In this document: one piece after another, positions 46,051 through 54,619 of the stretch
How the letters are laid out: the number at the start of each line of letters is the position of its first letter
Position numbering within the stretch: position 1 is the first letter of the stretch
NCBI RefSeq assembly: GCF_021026345.1
Contig: NZ_JAJNCZ010000007.1
Span: 124,001-188,000 of the forward strand
Length of the DNA: 64,000 bases
Reading direction: 5' to 3'
From: Rhizobium sp. GN54
Lineage (GTDB): Bacteria; Pseudomonadota; Alphaproteobacteria; Rhizobiales; Rhizobiaceae
Made by a program: the position numbers and the translations under genes
Notes under the pieces: model-generated
What the model saw: the letters and a program-made list of their open reading frames with translations, nothing else
Told to the model about the DNA's origin: nothing
Databases searched by the model: none

Positions 46051-49038
46051 TCAATGCGCCTCGTCCCAGTTGAGGGCGGCGCGCGCGTCCACCTTCAACG
46101 GCACCCTCATCGGCAGCGCCGGCATCGACGCGTCCTCCATCACCGCGACGATGACGGGAATGGCACGCTCGACCTCCGCATCCTCGACCTCGAAGACGAG
46201 CTCGTCGTGCACCTGCAGCAGCATGCGGGCCGACAGGCCGTTGTCTGTGAGCGCCGGCTCCATCTTGACCATGGCGCGGCGGATGATGTCGGCGGCCGAG
46301 CCCTGGATCGGCGCATTGATCGCCGCCCGTTCGTTGAAGGCGCGGACCGAGGGGTTGGACGAGCGGATCTCGGGGTAATGCGCGCGGCGGCCGAAGATGG
46401 TCTCGACATAGCCGTGCTCGCGGGCGAAGGCCTTGGTCTGGTCCATGTAGTCCTTGATACCGGGAAAGCGCTCGAAATAGCGCTTGATGTAGTCGCCGGC
46501 CTCGGAGCGCTCGATCGACAGCTGGTTGGCAAGGCCGAAGGCGGAGATGCCGTAGATGATGCCGAAGTTGATCGCCTTGGCGCGACGGCGGACCTCGGCG
46601 GGCATGCCGTCGACCGGCACGCCGAACATCTCGGACGCCGTCATCGCATGGATGTCGATGCCGTCGGCGAAGGCCTGCTTCAGCTGCGGGATCTCCGCCA
46701 CATGCGCCAGCACGCGCAGCTCGATCTGGCTGTAGTCGGCCGAGACGAGCTTGTGACCGGGCGTGGCGATGAAGGCGGTGCGGATCTTGCGGCCTTCGGC
46801 GTTGCGAACCGGAATGTTCTGCAGGTTCGGGTCGGACGAGGACAGGCGCCCGGTCGTCGTCGCGGCCAGCGCGTAGGACGTGTGCACTCGCTTCGTCTCG
46901 GGATGGACGAAGCCCGGCAGCGCATCGGTATAGGTGGACTTCAGCTTGGTCAGTTGGCGCCAATCAACGATCTTGCGCGCCAGCGGCACGCCCTGGGCGG
47001 CGAGGTCCTCCAGCACCTGCGCCGAGGTCGACCATTGCCCCGTCTTCGTCTTGGATCCACCGGCCAGGCCCATCTTGCCGAACAGGATATCGCCCAATTG
47101 CTTCGGCGAGCCGATGGTGAAGCGCTCTCCGGCGAGTTCATAGATCTCGTCCTCGAGCACGGCCGCACCCTGCGCCAGCTCTCCCGACAGGCGCGACAGG
47201 ATCTGGCGGTCGATGGTGATGCCCCGCTCCTCCATGCGCGCGAGCACCGGCACCAGCGGCCGCTCCAGGCGTTCGTAGACGGTCGTCATCTTCTCGGCGG
47301 CGAGCCGCGGCTTGAGCACGTGCCAGAGGCGCAGCGTCACGTCGGCATCTTCCGCCGCATAGGCCGTCGCCCGGTCGATGTCGACCATGTCGAAGGTCTG
47401 GGCACCCTTGCCGCTGCCGGCGACATCCTTGTAGGCGATCGGCTTGTGGCCGAGCCAGCGCTCGGAGAGCGAATCCATGCCATGCGTGCCGGCGCCGGCG
47501 TCGAGGGCATAGGACATCAGCATGGTGTCGTCGAAGCCCTGCATCGTGATGCCGTGCCGCTTCATCACCAGGTAGTCGTATTTCAGGTTCTGCGCCACCT
47601 TCAGGACCGAGGCATCCTCCAGCAGGGCCTTCAGCCGCGACAGCGCGTCGCGCATGGGGATCTGCCCCTCGACCAGTCCGCCGCCGAGCAGATCACCGAT
47701 GCCGGACTTGTGCAGCAGCGGCACATAGGCCGCGCGGATCGAGACGCCGGACGGATCCCGGGCATTGTCGGCGATCGCAAGCGAGAAACCGCAGAGCTCG
47801 GCCTGCATCGCGTCGAGCGAGGTCGTCTCGGTGTCGAAGCCGACGAGACCGGTCTCGTGCGCATCGGCGATCCAGCGGTCGAGCGTGGCGAGGTCGCGGA
47901 TCGTCACATAGGCGGAATGGTCGATCGGCTGGCCGGAGAAGCCGGCGGCGCGCGTCCGCGCCAGTTGCACAGGCTCGTGGCCGTCCACTGACGCGGTCGG
48001 AAGCAGCGTCTCGGCGGCCTCGGCAGCGCTCTCGCCGGGCGTGCCTACGGTCTCCGGGCCGGTCCCCTCGCCCTTGTCGAGATCGGGGCCGCGGGCATCG
48101 GCGCCCCATTCCACCGGGACGGTGGCCGGCTCGATTGCAGAGGCGTCGCAGTCGCAGGCCTCGGCGACCCGCCGCGTCAGCGTGGTGAACTCCATCGCCT
48201 TGAGGAAGGCGATCAGCCTGGGACCGTCCTGCGTCTCCAGCACCAGGTCCTCGAGCGGCACGTCGAGCGGGGTGTCCGTCTTCAGCGTCACGAGCTGGCG
48301 CGATAGCAGCGCCTGGGCGCGGTTTGCGATGATGTTCTCGCGGCGCTTCTGCTGCTTGATCTCCTCGGCCCGGGCGAGCAGCGTATCGAGATCGCCGTAT
48401 TCCTCCAGAAGCTGGGCGGCGGTCTTGGGGCCGATGCCCGGGATGCCCGGGACGTTGTCGGTCGAATCCCCGGTCATCGCCTGCAGGTCGATCATCTTGT
48501 CCGGGGTCACGCCCCATTTCTCGACCACCTCGGGGACCGCGATCTGCTTGTCCTTCATGCTGTCGTACATCGACACCTTCGAGGTGACGAGCTGCATCAG
48601 GTCCTTGTCGGAGGAGACGATGGTGACGTCGGCCCCGGCCGCCTCGGCAAGCCGGGCATAGGTGGCGATCAGGTCGTCGGCCTCGAAGCCTTCCTTTTCG
48701 ATGCAGGGCAGGTTGAAGGCCCGCGTCGCATGGCGGATCAGCCCGAACTGCGGGATCAGGTCCTCGGGCGGGGCCGTCCGGTTCGCCTTGTACTGATCGT
48801 AGAGCTCGTTGCGGAAGGTCTTCGAGGAATAGTCGAAGATGACGGCGAAATGGGTGGGCGTGACGCCGACGTCCGTGTTGCGCGCATCCTTCAGGAGCTT
48901 CCACAGCATGTTGCAGAAACCGGAGACGGCGTTGACCGGCAAGCCGTCCGACTTGCGGTTCAGCGGCGGGATCGCGTGAAAGGCGCGGAAGATGAAGCCC
49001 GAGCCGTCGACGAGGAAGAGATGATCACCATTTTTCAT
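46051..49038 (-). CDS. polA: DNA polymerase I
   Basis: A 995-residue enzyme with all three domains. The 5'-nuclease domain begins LVDGSGFIFRAFHA. The 3'-5' exonuclease is intact: FDTETTSLD (Exo I), NLKYDYLVM (Exo II) and YAAEDADVT (Exo III). Polymerase motifs A (ADYSQIELRVLAH), B (RRRAKAINFGIIYG) and C (QVHDELVFEV) are present. It is somewhat longer than E. coli Pol I (928) owing to an Ala/Gly/Pro-rich linker near residue 330. The ATG of MKNGDHLFLVDG is chosen. Confidence 0.97.
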   Translation of the reverse strand: MKNGDHLFLVDGSGFIFRAFHAIPPLNRKSDGLPVNAVSGFCNMLWKLLKDARNTDVGVTPTHFAVIFDYSSKTFRNELYDQYKANRTAPPEDLIPQFGLIRHATRAFNLPCIEKEGFEADDLIATYARLAEAAGADVTIVSSDKDLMQLVTSKVSMYDSMKDKQIAVPEVVEKWGVTPDKMIDLQAMTGDSTDNVPGIPGIGPKTAAQLLEEYGDLDTLLARAEEIKQQKRRENIIANRAQALLSRQLVTLKTDTPLDVPLEDLVLETQDGPRLIAFLKAMEFTTLTRRVAEACDCDASAIEPATVPVEWGADARGPDLDKGEGTGPETVGTPGESAAEAAETLLPTASVDGHEPVQLARTRAAGFSGQPIDHSAYVTIRDLATLDRWIADAHETGLVGFDTETTSLDAMQAELCGFSLAIADNARDPSGVSIRAAYVPLLHKSGIGDLLGGGLVEGQIPMRDALSRLKALLEDASVLKVAQNLKYDYLVMKRHGITMQGFDDTMLMSYALDAGAGTHGMDSLSERWLGHKPIAYKDVAGSGKGAQTFDMVDIDRATAYAAEDADVTLRLWHVLKPRLAAEKMTTVYERLERPLVPVLARMEERGITIDRQILSRLSGELAQGAAVLEDEIYELAGERFTIGSPKQLGDILFGKMGLAGGSKTKTGQWSTSAQVLEDLAAQGVPLARKIVDWRQLTKLKSTYTDALPGFVHPETKRVHTSYALAATTTGRLSSSDPNLQNIPVRNAEGRKIRTAFIATPGHKLVSADYSQIELRVLAHVAEIPQLKQAFADGIDIHAMTASEMFGVPVDGMPAEVRRRAKAINFGIIYGISAFGLANQLSIERSEAGDYIKRYFERFPGIKDYMDQTKAFAREHGYVETIFGRRAHYPEIRSSNPSVRAFNERAAINAPIQGSAADIIRRAMVKMEPALTDNGLSARMLLQVHDELVFEVEDAEVERAIPVIVAVMEDASMPALPMRVPLKVDARAALNWDEAH

Positions 49039-49264
49039 GGCGCTAGGGATAGCGTGCGCAGGTGCCCGCGTCCATCGTCCTTTGCGTTCGTGGCAACTCC
49101 GGCCAAACCGCTTTGGAGGCTCACACAAACGTTACCAATTTGTAATTTCCGGCACCGCGCATATCCCTTGAAAAGCCACATTCCGGGGCCCAAATGACAC
49201 TCATCGGCACCTGATCAAGCCGTGGTCTGGCATCCCGGCCTGTCCCCCGCCGCGCCAGACCAGA

Positions 49265-49301
49265 GGACAAAGGCCTTATCCCCCTCTCCGGGCCTTTGTC
49301 C
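49265..49301. repeat. Long hairpin 1 in the polA/MarR intergenic region
   Basis: GGACAAAGGCC and GGCCTTTGTCC form a perfect 11-base-pair stem with a 15-base loop. No T run follows on either strand, so it is not a simple terminator. The 399-base gap 49039-49437 holds no other gene I can support. Confidence 0.6.
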
Positions 49302-49310
49302 ACAATTTGC

Positions 49311-49351
49311 AAGGGCCGCTTCGAACGTACCTCCCGTCCGAAGCGGCCCTT
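49311..49351. repeat. Long hairpin 2 in the polA/MarR intergenic region
   Basis: AAGGGCCGCTTCG and CGAAGCGGCCCTT form a perfect 13-base-pair stem, again with a 15-base loop, nine bases after hairpin 1. Neither strand has a T tail. Together the two could be part of a structured leader or small RNA. Confidence 0.6.
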
Positions 49352-49437
49352 CACATGTCTGCCCCCCGATTTCCCGTACCTTCCCACGAAGACCTCAACC
49401 GATTGTCTGGAATCGAATTCCGGCCTACTGTCTGCGC

Positions 49438-49878
49438 ATGGTGTTCGATCGGAGGGAATCGGCCGCTTACCTCGCCGGCTTGCTGGCGAAAGAGGCCACG
49501 CGCGCCTTTCAGGCCCGCGCGAAGCAGTCCGGCTTTGCGCCCGGTCAGCTGCCTGTGCTGCTGGAACTGTGGTCCTGCGACGGGCTGACGCAGCGCCAGC
49601 TCCTCGATCGCCTCGATATCGAGCAGGCCACGATGGCCAACACGCTTTCGCGCATGGAACGGGACGGACTGATCACGCGCTCGCCGCATCCGACCGACAG
49701 GCGCGCCCAGCTGGTGCATCTGAGCGAACACGGGCGGGCGCTGCGCGCCGACGCCCTTGCCGCAGCCGAGCATGCCGAAGCCGAGCTGTTCAAGGGCTTC
49801 CGGCGGTTCGAGCGGGAGCTCCTGCTGGAATACATGCGCATGATGATCGCCAATGTCGCGCGCGACACGCGGGCCTGA
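49438..49878 (+). CDS. MarR-family regulator
   Basis: A 146-residue protein with the MarR winged helix: LTQRQLLDRLDIEQATMANT for the HTH and MERDGLITRSPHPTDRRAQL for the wing with the D-x-R motif. Flanking helices supply the dimer interface. The ATG at 49438 is the first of the conserved region. The M20 peptidase gene follows 112 bases downstream on the same strand. The two hairpins lie just upstream, so they could be in its 5' leader. Confidence 0.88.
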   Translation: MVFDRRESAAYLAGLLAKEATRAFQARAKQSGFAPGQLPVLLELWSCDGLTQRQLLDRLDIEQATMANTLSRMERDGLITRSPHPTDRRAQLVHLSEHGRALRADALAAAEHAEAELFKGFRRFERELLLEYMRMMIANVARDTRA

Positions 49879-49990
49879 GGCATTCTTCTTTCCGGATGAC
49901 GGGAGGCATTTCGCCACCGTTCGAACCGACAGAATTGTTTCCAAATCACGACGGCACGCTCTAAGGTCGCTCCGCAAAGAGGATTCGACA

Positions 49991-51382
49991 ATGACCAACC
50001 TGTTACCCGTACTCGACCACGCCGCCGCCAACGTGCCTGCCGCACTCGAACGCCTGTTCGACCTTGTCCGCATCAAATCGATCTCGACCGACCCGGCCTA
50101 CAAGGCCGACGTGCGGCGCGGGGCGGAATGGCTGGTCAGCGAACTGCGCACGCTCGGGTTCGACGCCACCGTGCGCGATACGTCTGGTCACCCAATGGTG
50201 GTCGCCCACCACGAAGGTGCGAGCGCCGAGGCGCCGCACGTGCTGTTCTATGGCCACTACGACGTGCAGCCGGTCGACCCGCTGGAGCTCTGGGAGAACG
50301 ATCCGTTCGAGCCGGCCGTGCGCGACATCGGCGGCGGGCGACGGATCATCACCGGCCGCGGAACCTCGGACGACAAGGGCCAGCTGATGACCTTCGTCGA
50401 GGCCTGCCGCGCCTACAAGGAGACGGTCGGGGCGCTGCCGTGCAAGGTCACGATCCTGTTCGAGGGCGAGGAGGAGTCCGGCTCGCCCTCGCTGAAGCCG
50501 TTCCTCGAGGCCAACGCAGCCGAACTCAAGGCCGACTACGCGCTCGTCTGCGACACCAACATGTGGGATGGCGAGACGCCGGCGATCTCGGCCGGGCTGC
50601 GCGGGCTGGTCGGCGAGGAGGTCGTCGTCAAGGCGGCGGACCGCGACCTGCATTCGGGCTATTTCGGCGGGGCGGCCGCAAACCCGATCCATATCCTCGC
50701 CGACATCCTCGCCGGCCTGCACGACCGGGACGGGCGCGTCACGCTCGAGGGCTTCTATGAAGGCGTCGAGGAGACGCCTGCCGACATCAAGGCCACCTGG
50801 GACAAACTCGGCCAGACGGCGGAGAAGTTCCTGGGCGAGATCGGCCTGTCCGTTCCCTCGGGCGAGAAGAACCGTTCGGTGCTGGAACTGACCTGGGCGC
50901 GACCGACCGCCGAGGTCAACGGCATCGTCGGCGGCTATACCGGCGACGGCTTCAAGACGGTGATCGCCGCCGAAGCCACCGCAAAAGTCTCGTTCCGGCT
51001 CGTCGGCAAGCAGGATCCGGGCAAGATCCGTGACGCCTTCCGCACCTATGTCCGCGCGAAGGTTCCGGCCGACTGCTCGGTGGCCTTCCACGCCCATGGC
51101 GGTTCGCCCGCGATCCAGCTTCCCTATGATTCACCGCTCCTGAACAAGGCGAAGGACGCGCTCTCGCAGGAATGGCCCAAGCCGGCCGTGATGATCGGCA
51201 TGGGGGGCTCGATCCCGATCGTCGGCGATTTCCAGAAGATGCTGGGCATGGAATCGCTGCTGGTGGGCTTCGGGCTTTCCGACGACCGGATCCACTCGCC
51301 GAACGAGAAATACGAGTTGCGTTCGTTCGAAAAAGGTATTCGTTCCTGGGTGCGCATCCTTGCCGCCCTGGCGGCCCGCTGA
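49991..51382 (+). CDS. M20-family dipeptidase
   Basis: A 463-residue metallopeptidase of the CPG2/carnosinase type. Metal and catalytic motifs are FYGHYDVQPVDP (His ligand and Asp), GRGTSDDKGQ (bridging Asp) and LFEGEEESGSP (catalytic Glu pair). A dimerisation domain is inserted from about residue 210 and the final His ligand is in the C-terminal region. It should act in the cytosol on dipeptides or related amides; the substrate is not specified. Confidence 0.93.
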   Translation: MTNLLPVLDHAAANVPAALERLFDLVRIKSISTDPAYKADVRRGAEWLVSELRTLGFDATVRDTSGHPMVVAHHEGASAEAPHVLFYGHYDVQPVDPLELWENDPFEPAVRDIGGGRRIITGRGTSDDKGQLMTFVEACRAYKETVGALPCKVTILFEGEEESGSPSLKPFLEANAAELKADYALVCDTNMWDGETPAISAGLRGLVGEEVVVKAADRDLHSGYFGGAAANPIHILADILAGLHDRDGRVTLEGFYEGVEETPADIKATWDKLGQTAEKFLGEIGLSVPSGEKNRSVLELTWARPTAEVNGIVGGYTGDGFKTVIAAEATAKVSFRLVGKQDPGKIRDAFRTYVRAKVPADCSVAFHAHGGSPAIQLPYDSPLLNKAKDALSQEWPKPAVMIGMGGSIPIVGDFQKMLGMESLLVGFGLSDDRIHSPNEKYELRSFEKGIRSWVRILAALAAR

Positions 51383-51491
51383 CGAAATGTTGACCTTGAA
51401 GGGTGCAAGAAAGTCGCCGACTTTGGCCGTCGCATCGTTGTCGGCGCTGCCCGATAATGGTTAAGTCCGAACAGATGAAATCACAGGCGCT

Positions 51492-51513
51492 TGCGGGTCC
51501 GGCGGGACCCGCA
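51492..51513 (+). promoter_or_regulatory. Hairpin in the leader of the UPF0104 gene
   Basis: TGCGGGTCC and GGACCCGCA form a perfect 9-base-pair stem with a 4-base loop. It is followed, 36 bases later, by a short leader frame with a good ribosome-binding site. It has no T tail. Confidence 0.5.
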
Positions 51514-51548
51514 GCGACAGAAGACGACCCGGAAGGGGAAGCATCGGC

Positions 51549-51632
51549 ATGAACGACAGTCCTGCATATCACCTGCGATCCGGCCCTCCGCAAGGCAGCC
51601 GTCGCCGGTGCCGGCGGACGCGGGGCGCATGA
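51549..51632 (+). CDS. Possible 27-residue leader peptide
   Basis: A 27-codon frame starting at an ATG preceded by GGAAGGGGAAGC, the best ribosome-binding site in this interval. It encodes a peptide beginning MNDSPAYHL with an Arg-rich end (SRRRCRRTRGA). Its TGA stop overlaps the ATG of the membrane-protein gene (51629), so the larger gene could depend on translation of this leader. It may also simply be a mechanism to feed ribosomes to a start without its own site. Function is inference. Confidence 0.45.
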   Translation: MNDSPAYHLRSGPPQGSRRRCRRTRGA

Positions 51633-52585
51633 AACTCGGCAAGCTCTTCTGGCCCATGGTCGGCGCGGTCGCGATCGTCTTCTCCGTCTGGATCCTCTAC
51701 CACGACCTCAAGGGGATGTCGTTTCACGAGTTCCGCGACAGCCTGCTCGCCATCCCCCTGTCGGGCTGGCTGCTTGCCGCCCTTGCGACGATCGTGGCCT
51801 ATGCAGCGCTTGCGGCCTACGACCATCTGGCGCTCGAGCACCTCGGCCACCGGATATCGCTGTGGTTCATCACGGTCGCCTCGTTCACCGCCTATGCGCT
51901 CGCCCACAACATCGGCGCATCGGTCTTCTCGGGCGCGGTGGTGCGCTATCGCGCCTATACTTCCAAGGGGCTTTCTGCCAGCGAGGTGGGGGTGCTCGTC
52001 GCCTTCTGCTCCTTCACCTTCGCGCTCGGAACGGCAGTGCTGATGGGGCTGGTGCTGATTGTCGAGCCGGAGATCATCGAGCGGGTTTCGAAGTTCCTGC
52101 CCGTGGAAGCGGCGTTTTCCACCGGCGTGCTGATCCTGGCGCTCGTCTCGCTCTACCTGATCGGCAGCCTCGTCGGGTTCCGGCCGATCCGCACCCGCTG
52201 GCTGAAACTGGAGTATCCGCGGCCGTCGGTCGCCTTCCGGCAACTGGTGATCGCGCCCGTGGAACTGCTGGCGGCGGCAGCGATCATCTACTTCGTCCTG
52301 CCGGAGGCCAACAATCCCGGCTATCTCGTCGTGCTCGGCATCTTCCTCGCCTCGTTCTCGGCAGCGCTGCTTTCGCATGCGCCGGGCGGCATCGGAGTGC
52401 TGGAACTGATCTTCATCGCCGGGCTGCCGGAGTTCGACCCCGTCGACGTGCTGGCCGCACTGGCAGTGTTCCGCATGTTCTACCTGATCATTCCGTTCGT
52501 GCTCGGCCTCGGCGCGGTGCTGGCATTCGAGCATGCGCGCTATACGCAGATGAAGCGGGAAGAGAGCAATGGAACGAAAGGGTGA
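51629..52585 (+). CDS. UPF0104 / lysylphosphatidylglycerol-synthase-type membrane protein
   Basis: A 318-residue integral membrane protein with about eight helices, matching the flippase-like membrane part of MprF (LPG_synthase_TM, UPF0104, YbhN). Characteristic stretches are NIGASVFSGAVVRYRAYTSKG and SHAPGGIGVLELIFI. The soluble aminoacyl-transferase domain of MprF is absent, so it probably moves or recognises a lipid rather than aminoacylating it. The ATG lacks its own ribosome-binding site and overlaps a leader frame. Confidence 0.85.
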   Translation: MKLGKLFWPMVGAVAIVFSVWILYHDLKGMSFHEFRDSLLAIPLSGWLLAALATIVAYAALAAYDHLALEHLGHRISLWFITVASFTAYALAHNIGASVFSGAVVRYRAYTSKGLSASEVGVLVAFCSFTFALGTAVLMGLVLIVEPEIIERVSKFLPVEAAFSTGVLILALVSLYLIGSLVGFRPIRTRWLKLEYPRPSVAFRQLVIAPVELLAAAAIIYFVLPEANNPGYLVVLGIFLASFSAALLSHAPGGIGVLELIFIAGLPEFDPVDVLAALAVFRMFYLIIPFVLGLGAVLAFEHARYTQMKREESNGTKG

Positions 52586-52666
52586 GCGGTTCATCGCCCG
52601 TTCAGCCGAATTCCTGCATCCTCCCGCACGTCATTGGAAGTTTGATGGCCCCTCGGGAGTAACAAG

Positions 52667-53140
52667 ATGAGAAAGATCGTCAGCGGCCTTTTGGCGGCCG
52701 CGCTATCGGCGGCAACGCTCGTAACCGGCCTGGTGCCGGCACAGGCGGCAGGAATGCCGCGTGCCGGCGTCACCGTCCAGACGGACGTCGAGAACGTCGA
52801 CTACTATGTCCGCCGCGGCTATCGTCCGCCACCCCCGCGCTACCACAGCGGCCCGCGCTACTACCGCAGCGGCGGCTATTATCGCGGCTACCGCGGCTAT
52901 CCCTACTATCGCGAGGGCTACCGCCGCTACGACGACGGCTACTGGTATCCGCTGGCCGCCTTCGGTGCGGGCGCGATCATCGGCGGCGCGATCGCCAGCC
53001 AGCCGCGCGTCGTCGACGGCGGCGTCAACCCGCGGCACTTCGAATGGTGCGCGGGGCGCTACCGCTCTTATCGCGCCTACGACAACAGCTTCCAGCCCTA
53101 TAACGGGCCGCGCCAGCAGTGCCTGTCGCCCTATTACTGA
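52667..53140 (+). CDS. BA14K-family secreted protein
   Basis: A 157-residue exported protein with a signal peptide ending PAQA. The middle is a Tyr/Arg/Gly/Pro-rich low-complexity stretch (repeated RYY, GGYYRGYRGY), then a hydrophobic Gly/Ala segment (LAAFGAGAIIGGAIA). The C-terminus is the BA14K module with two cysteines (HFEWCAGRYRSYRAYDN to QCLSPYY). The family is named after the immunoreactive Brucella BA14k protein; function is unclear, with lectin-like activity reported for that member. GGGAG precedes the ATG. Confidence 0.9.
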   Translation: MRKIVSGLLAAALSAATLVTGLVPAQAAGMPRAGVTVQTDVENVDYYVRRGYRPPPPRYHSGPRYYRSGGYYRGYRGYPYYREGYRRYDDGYWYPLAAFGAGAIIGGAIASQPRVVDGGVNPRHFEWCAGRYRSYRAYDNSFQPYNGPRQQCLSPYY

Positions 53141-53147
53141 AATAGCG

Positions 53148-53178
53148 AAGGGCGGCCCCGCAAGGCCGCCCTTTCCTT
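53148..53178 (+). terminator. Terminator after the BA14K gene
   Basis: AAGGGCGGCC and GGCCGCCCTT form a 10-base-pair stem with the loop CCGCAA, followed by TTCCTT. It lies 7 bases after the stop codon. Confidence 0.85.
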
Positions 53179-53198
53179 GATGACAGGCATCACCTGTT

Positions 53199-53411
53199 TC
53201 ACTCTGCCGTCTGCTCCTGCGCGGCAGGGGCGTCGTTCTTCTTCAGGAGAACGACTTCGCCCGTAGCGGGCGCCGATTTCTCCGAAATGCTGGCCGTCGT
53301 GGTCATCTTGTCAACATCGGCCTTCGCATTGGTCTGGTGGTAGGCGCAATCGGCAAATGCCATGGGAGCTGACAGGCCGAGCGCGCATGCAAATACGAGG
53401 ATGCGTTTCAT
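53199..53411 (-). CDS. Small exported protein of unknown function
   Basis: A 70-residue protein with a clear signal peptide (MKRILVFACALGLSAPMAFA), leaving about 50 mature residues starting DCAYHQ and ending in an acidic, Gln/Ala-rich tail. A strong AAGGAGA ribosome-binding site precedes the ATG. I do not recognise a family. It is the first of three short minus-strand genes for secreted proteins. Confidence 0.7.
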   Translation of the reverse strand: MKRILVFACALGLSAPMAFADCAYHQTNAKADVDKMTTTASISEKSAPATGEVVLLKKNDAPAAQEQTAE

Positions 53412-53587
53412 AGATCGTCTCCTTGCTCGTTGCGGCGTGAGAATACTGGCGCAGGCCGCAAAGCGGAAATCACGTTTCCGCGCGCATTCCGGCAGGCGTC
53501 GCGCTCGATGGCACGAGAGGCCGCAATGGCGGCCACAGTCAGGGCCCGGACTTGCCCTGCCGGACACTGCGGGATGGACCTGGCACG

Positions 53588-53866
53588 TCAATCCGCGCAG
53601 GCAGCCTCGAATTCGGCGATGACGTCAGGGTCGTTGTCATCAGGGAGCACGGCATCGGCAGCCTCGGATTCACCGGCAGCCTGGCCCATGCCCTGCGAAT
53701 AGGAAGAAATGAAAAACGCCCGTTGGCCCTTCCATACCTGGCGACCGTCCACCGGACGAGCGCACTCCAGCGCGGATTCGAAATCGGACTGAAGCTCTTC
53801 GACGGTCGGCTGCGTTGCGGCCGCAGCGAATACGGCGGCGAATAGGATCGGCGACATCAGCTTCAT
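53588..53866 (-). CDS. Small exported acidic protein of unknown function
   Basis: A 92-residue protein with a hydrophobic start (MSPILFAAVFAAAAT) followed by a helical, acidic mature part with two cysteines (ALECARP and EAACAD). The AAGGGAG site touches the ATG at 53866 and is better spaced for the in-frame ATG at 53857, so the start may be three codons later. No family recognised. Confidence 0.6.
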   Translation of the reverse strand: MKLMSPILFAAVFAAAATQPTVEELQSDFESALECARPVDGRQVWKGQRAFFISSYSQGMGQAAGESEAADAVLPDDNDPDVIAEFEAACAD

Positions 53867-54004
53867 CTCCCTTGGGCTAGAGAAGCGACATCAGCAGATT
53901 CGGCGCCCGCGGTCGATATTTCACGACGGCTATCCACGCTCGTTTAACGGGCCTCCGCCGAACCATTGCCGGCTGGCAGGTTGAGCGCCGAAAGCGCCAC
54001 GGCG

Positions 54005-54274
54005 TCAGTCCTTGCCCCCACAGGCAGACCACTGTCGGCCGCCATAATCATAGCAGAGCCCGCGACCCTTCAGCTCGTCGACAATGTCCTCCCGCCGCTG
54101 GCAAGCCAGGTCGGCCGCTTCGGCCGAGATCGTCCCGTCCGCATCTTCAAACTGTCGACAAGCCATGTCCTGCGTGTCGTAGTCGCGCATCAATTCATCG
54201 TCTGTCGCGGCAAGAGCCTCGAGCGGAAAGCCCAAGGCAGCCAGAACCAGCATCATTCTCAGCGGAGCTGCCAT
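54005..54274 (-). CDS. Small exported cysteine-containing protein
   Basis: An 89-residue protein with a signal peptide ending EALAA. The mature part has four cysteines (DMACRQF, DLACQRR, GLCYDYG and WSACGGK), suggesting two disulfides in the periplasm. GAGGTG precedes the ATG. The pattern, with a final GxQWxxC, recurs in small alphaproteobacterial exported proteins, but I cannot name a function. Confidence 0.65.
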   Translation of the reverse strand: MAAPLRMMLVLAALGFPLEALAATDDELMRDYDTQDMACRQFEDADGTISAEAADLACQRREDIVDELKGRGLCYDYGGRQWSACGGKD

Positions 54275-54619
54275 GGATCACCTCGACGTCGTTGGTGGCG
54301 AGCGGCAATACACTGTACGCGGTGGAGGGCCGCCGGTCGATCGCCAACAGGACGAACGACGCATCCGACACCGCAACGCGAAGACGACGGAACGATGGCG
54401 GCCACGCGCCGTGGCGCCGGCGCGGGAACCATTTGAGAACTCTAGCGAATTCGTTTCCAACTTCTTAACCACCCCTTAAATCGCCGCATTTAAAGTTCAA
54501 CGGACCGGGAGCACAGCCTTGGCGGGCGCTCTGCAGAAACAATGCGTTGCCGCACGCCGGTCCGCCTCGACGGGCCGGGGATCAGGCGGCACGGACACGA
54601 AAGGCATACTTCTTCCAGG
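54275..54619. promoter_or_regulatory. Intergenic region before the class A penicillin-binding protein
   Basis: A 345-base divergent gap without a supported gene. It is AT-richer around 54430-54500 and contains a small palindrome, TTAAAT-cgccgc-ATTTAA (54476-54493). The promoter of the penicillin-binding protein gene probably lies here; I see no unambiguous -35/-10 pair. Confidence 0.4.

Noticed and set aside
49121-49387. 88-codon minus-strand frame in the polA/MarR gap
   Set aside because: It runs through both perfect hairpins, has no family features and no ribosome-binding site.
52790-52940. Repetitive Tyr/Arg/Gly codons in the BA14K gene as a DNA repeat array
   Set aside because: The repeats follow codons of a low-complexity protein segment and have no regular DNA unit or spacer, so this is not CRISPR or a tandem-repeat locus.
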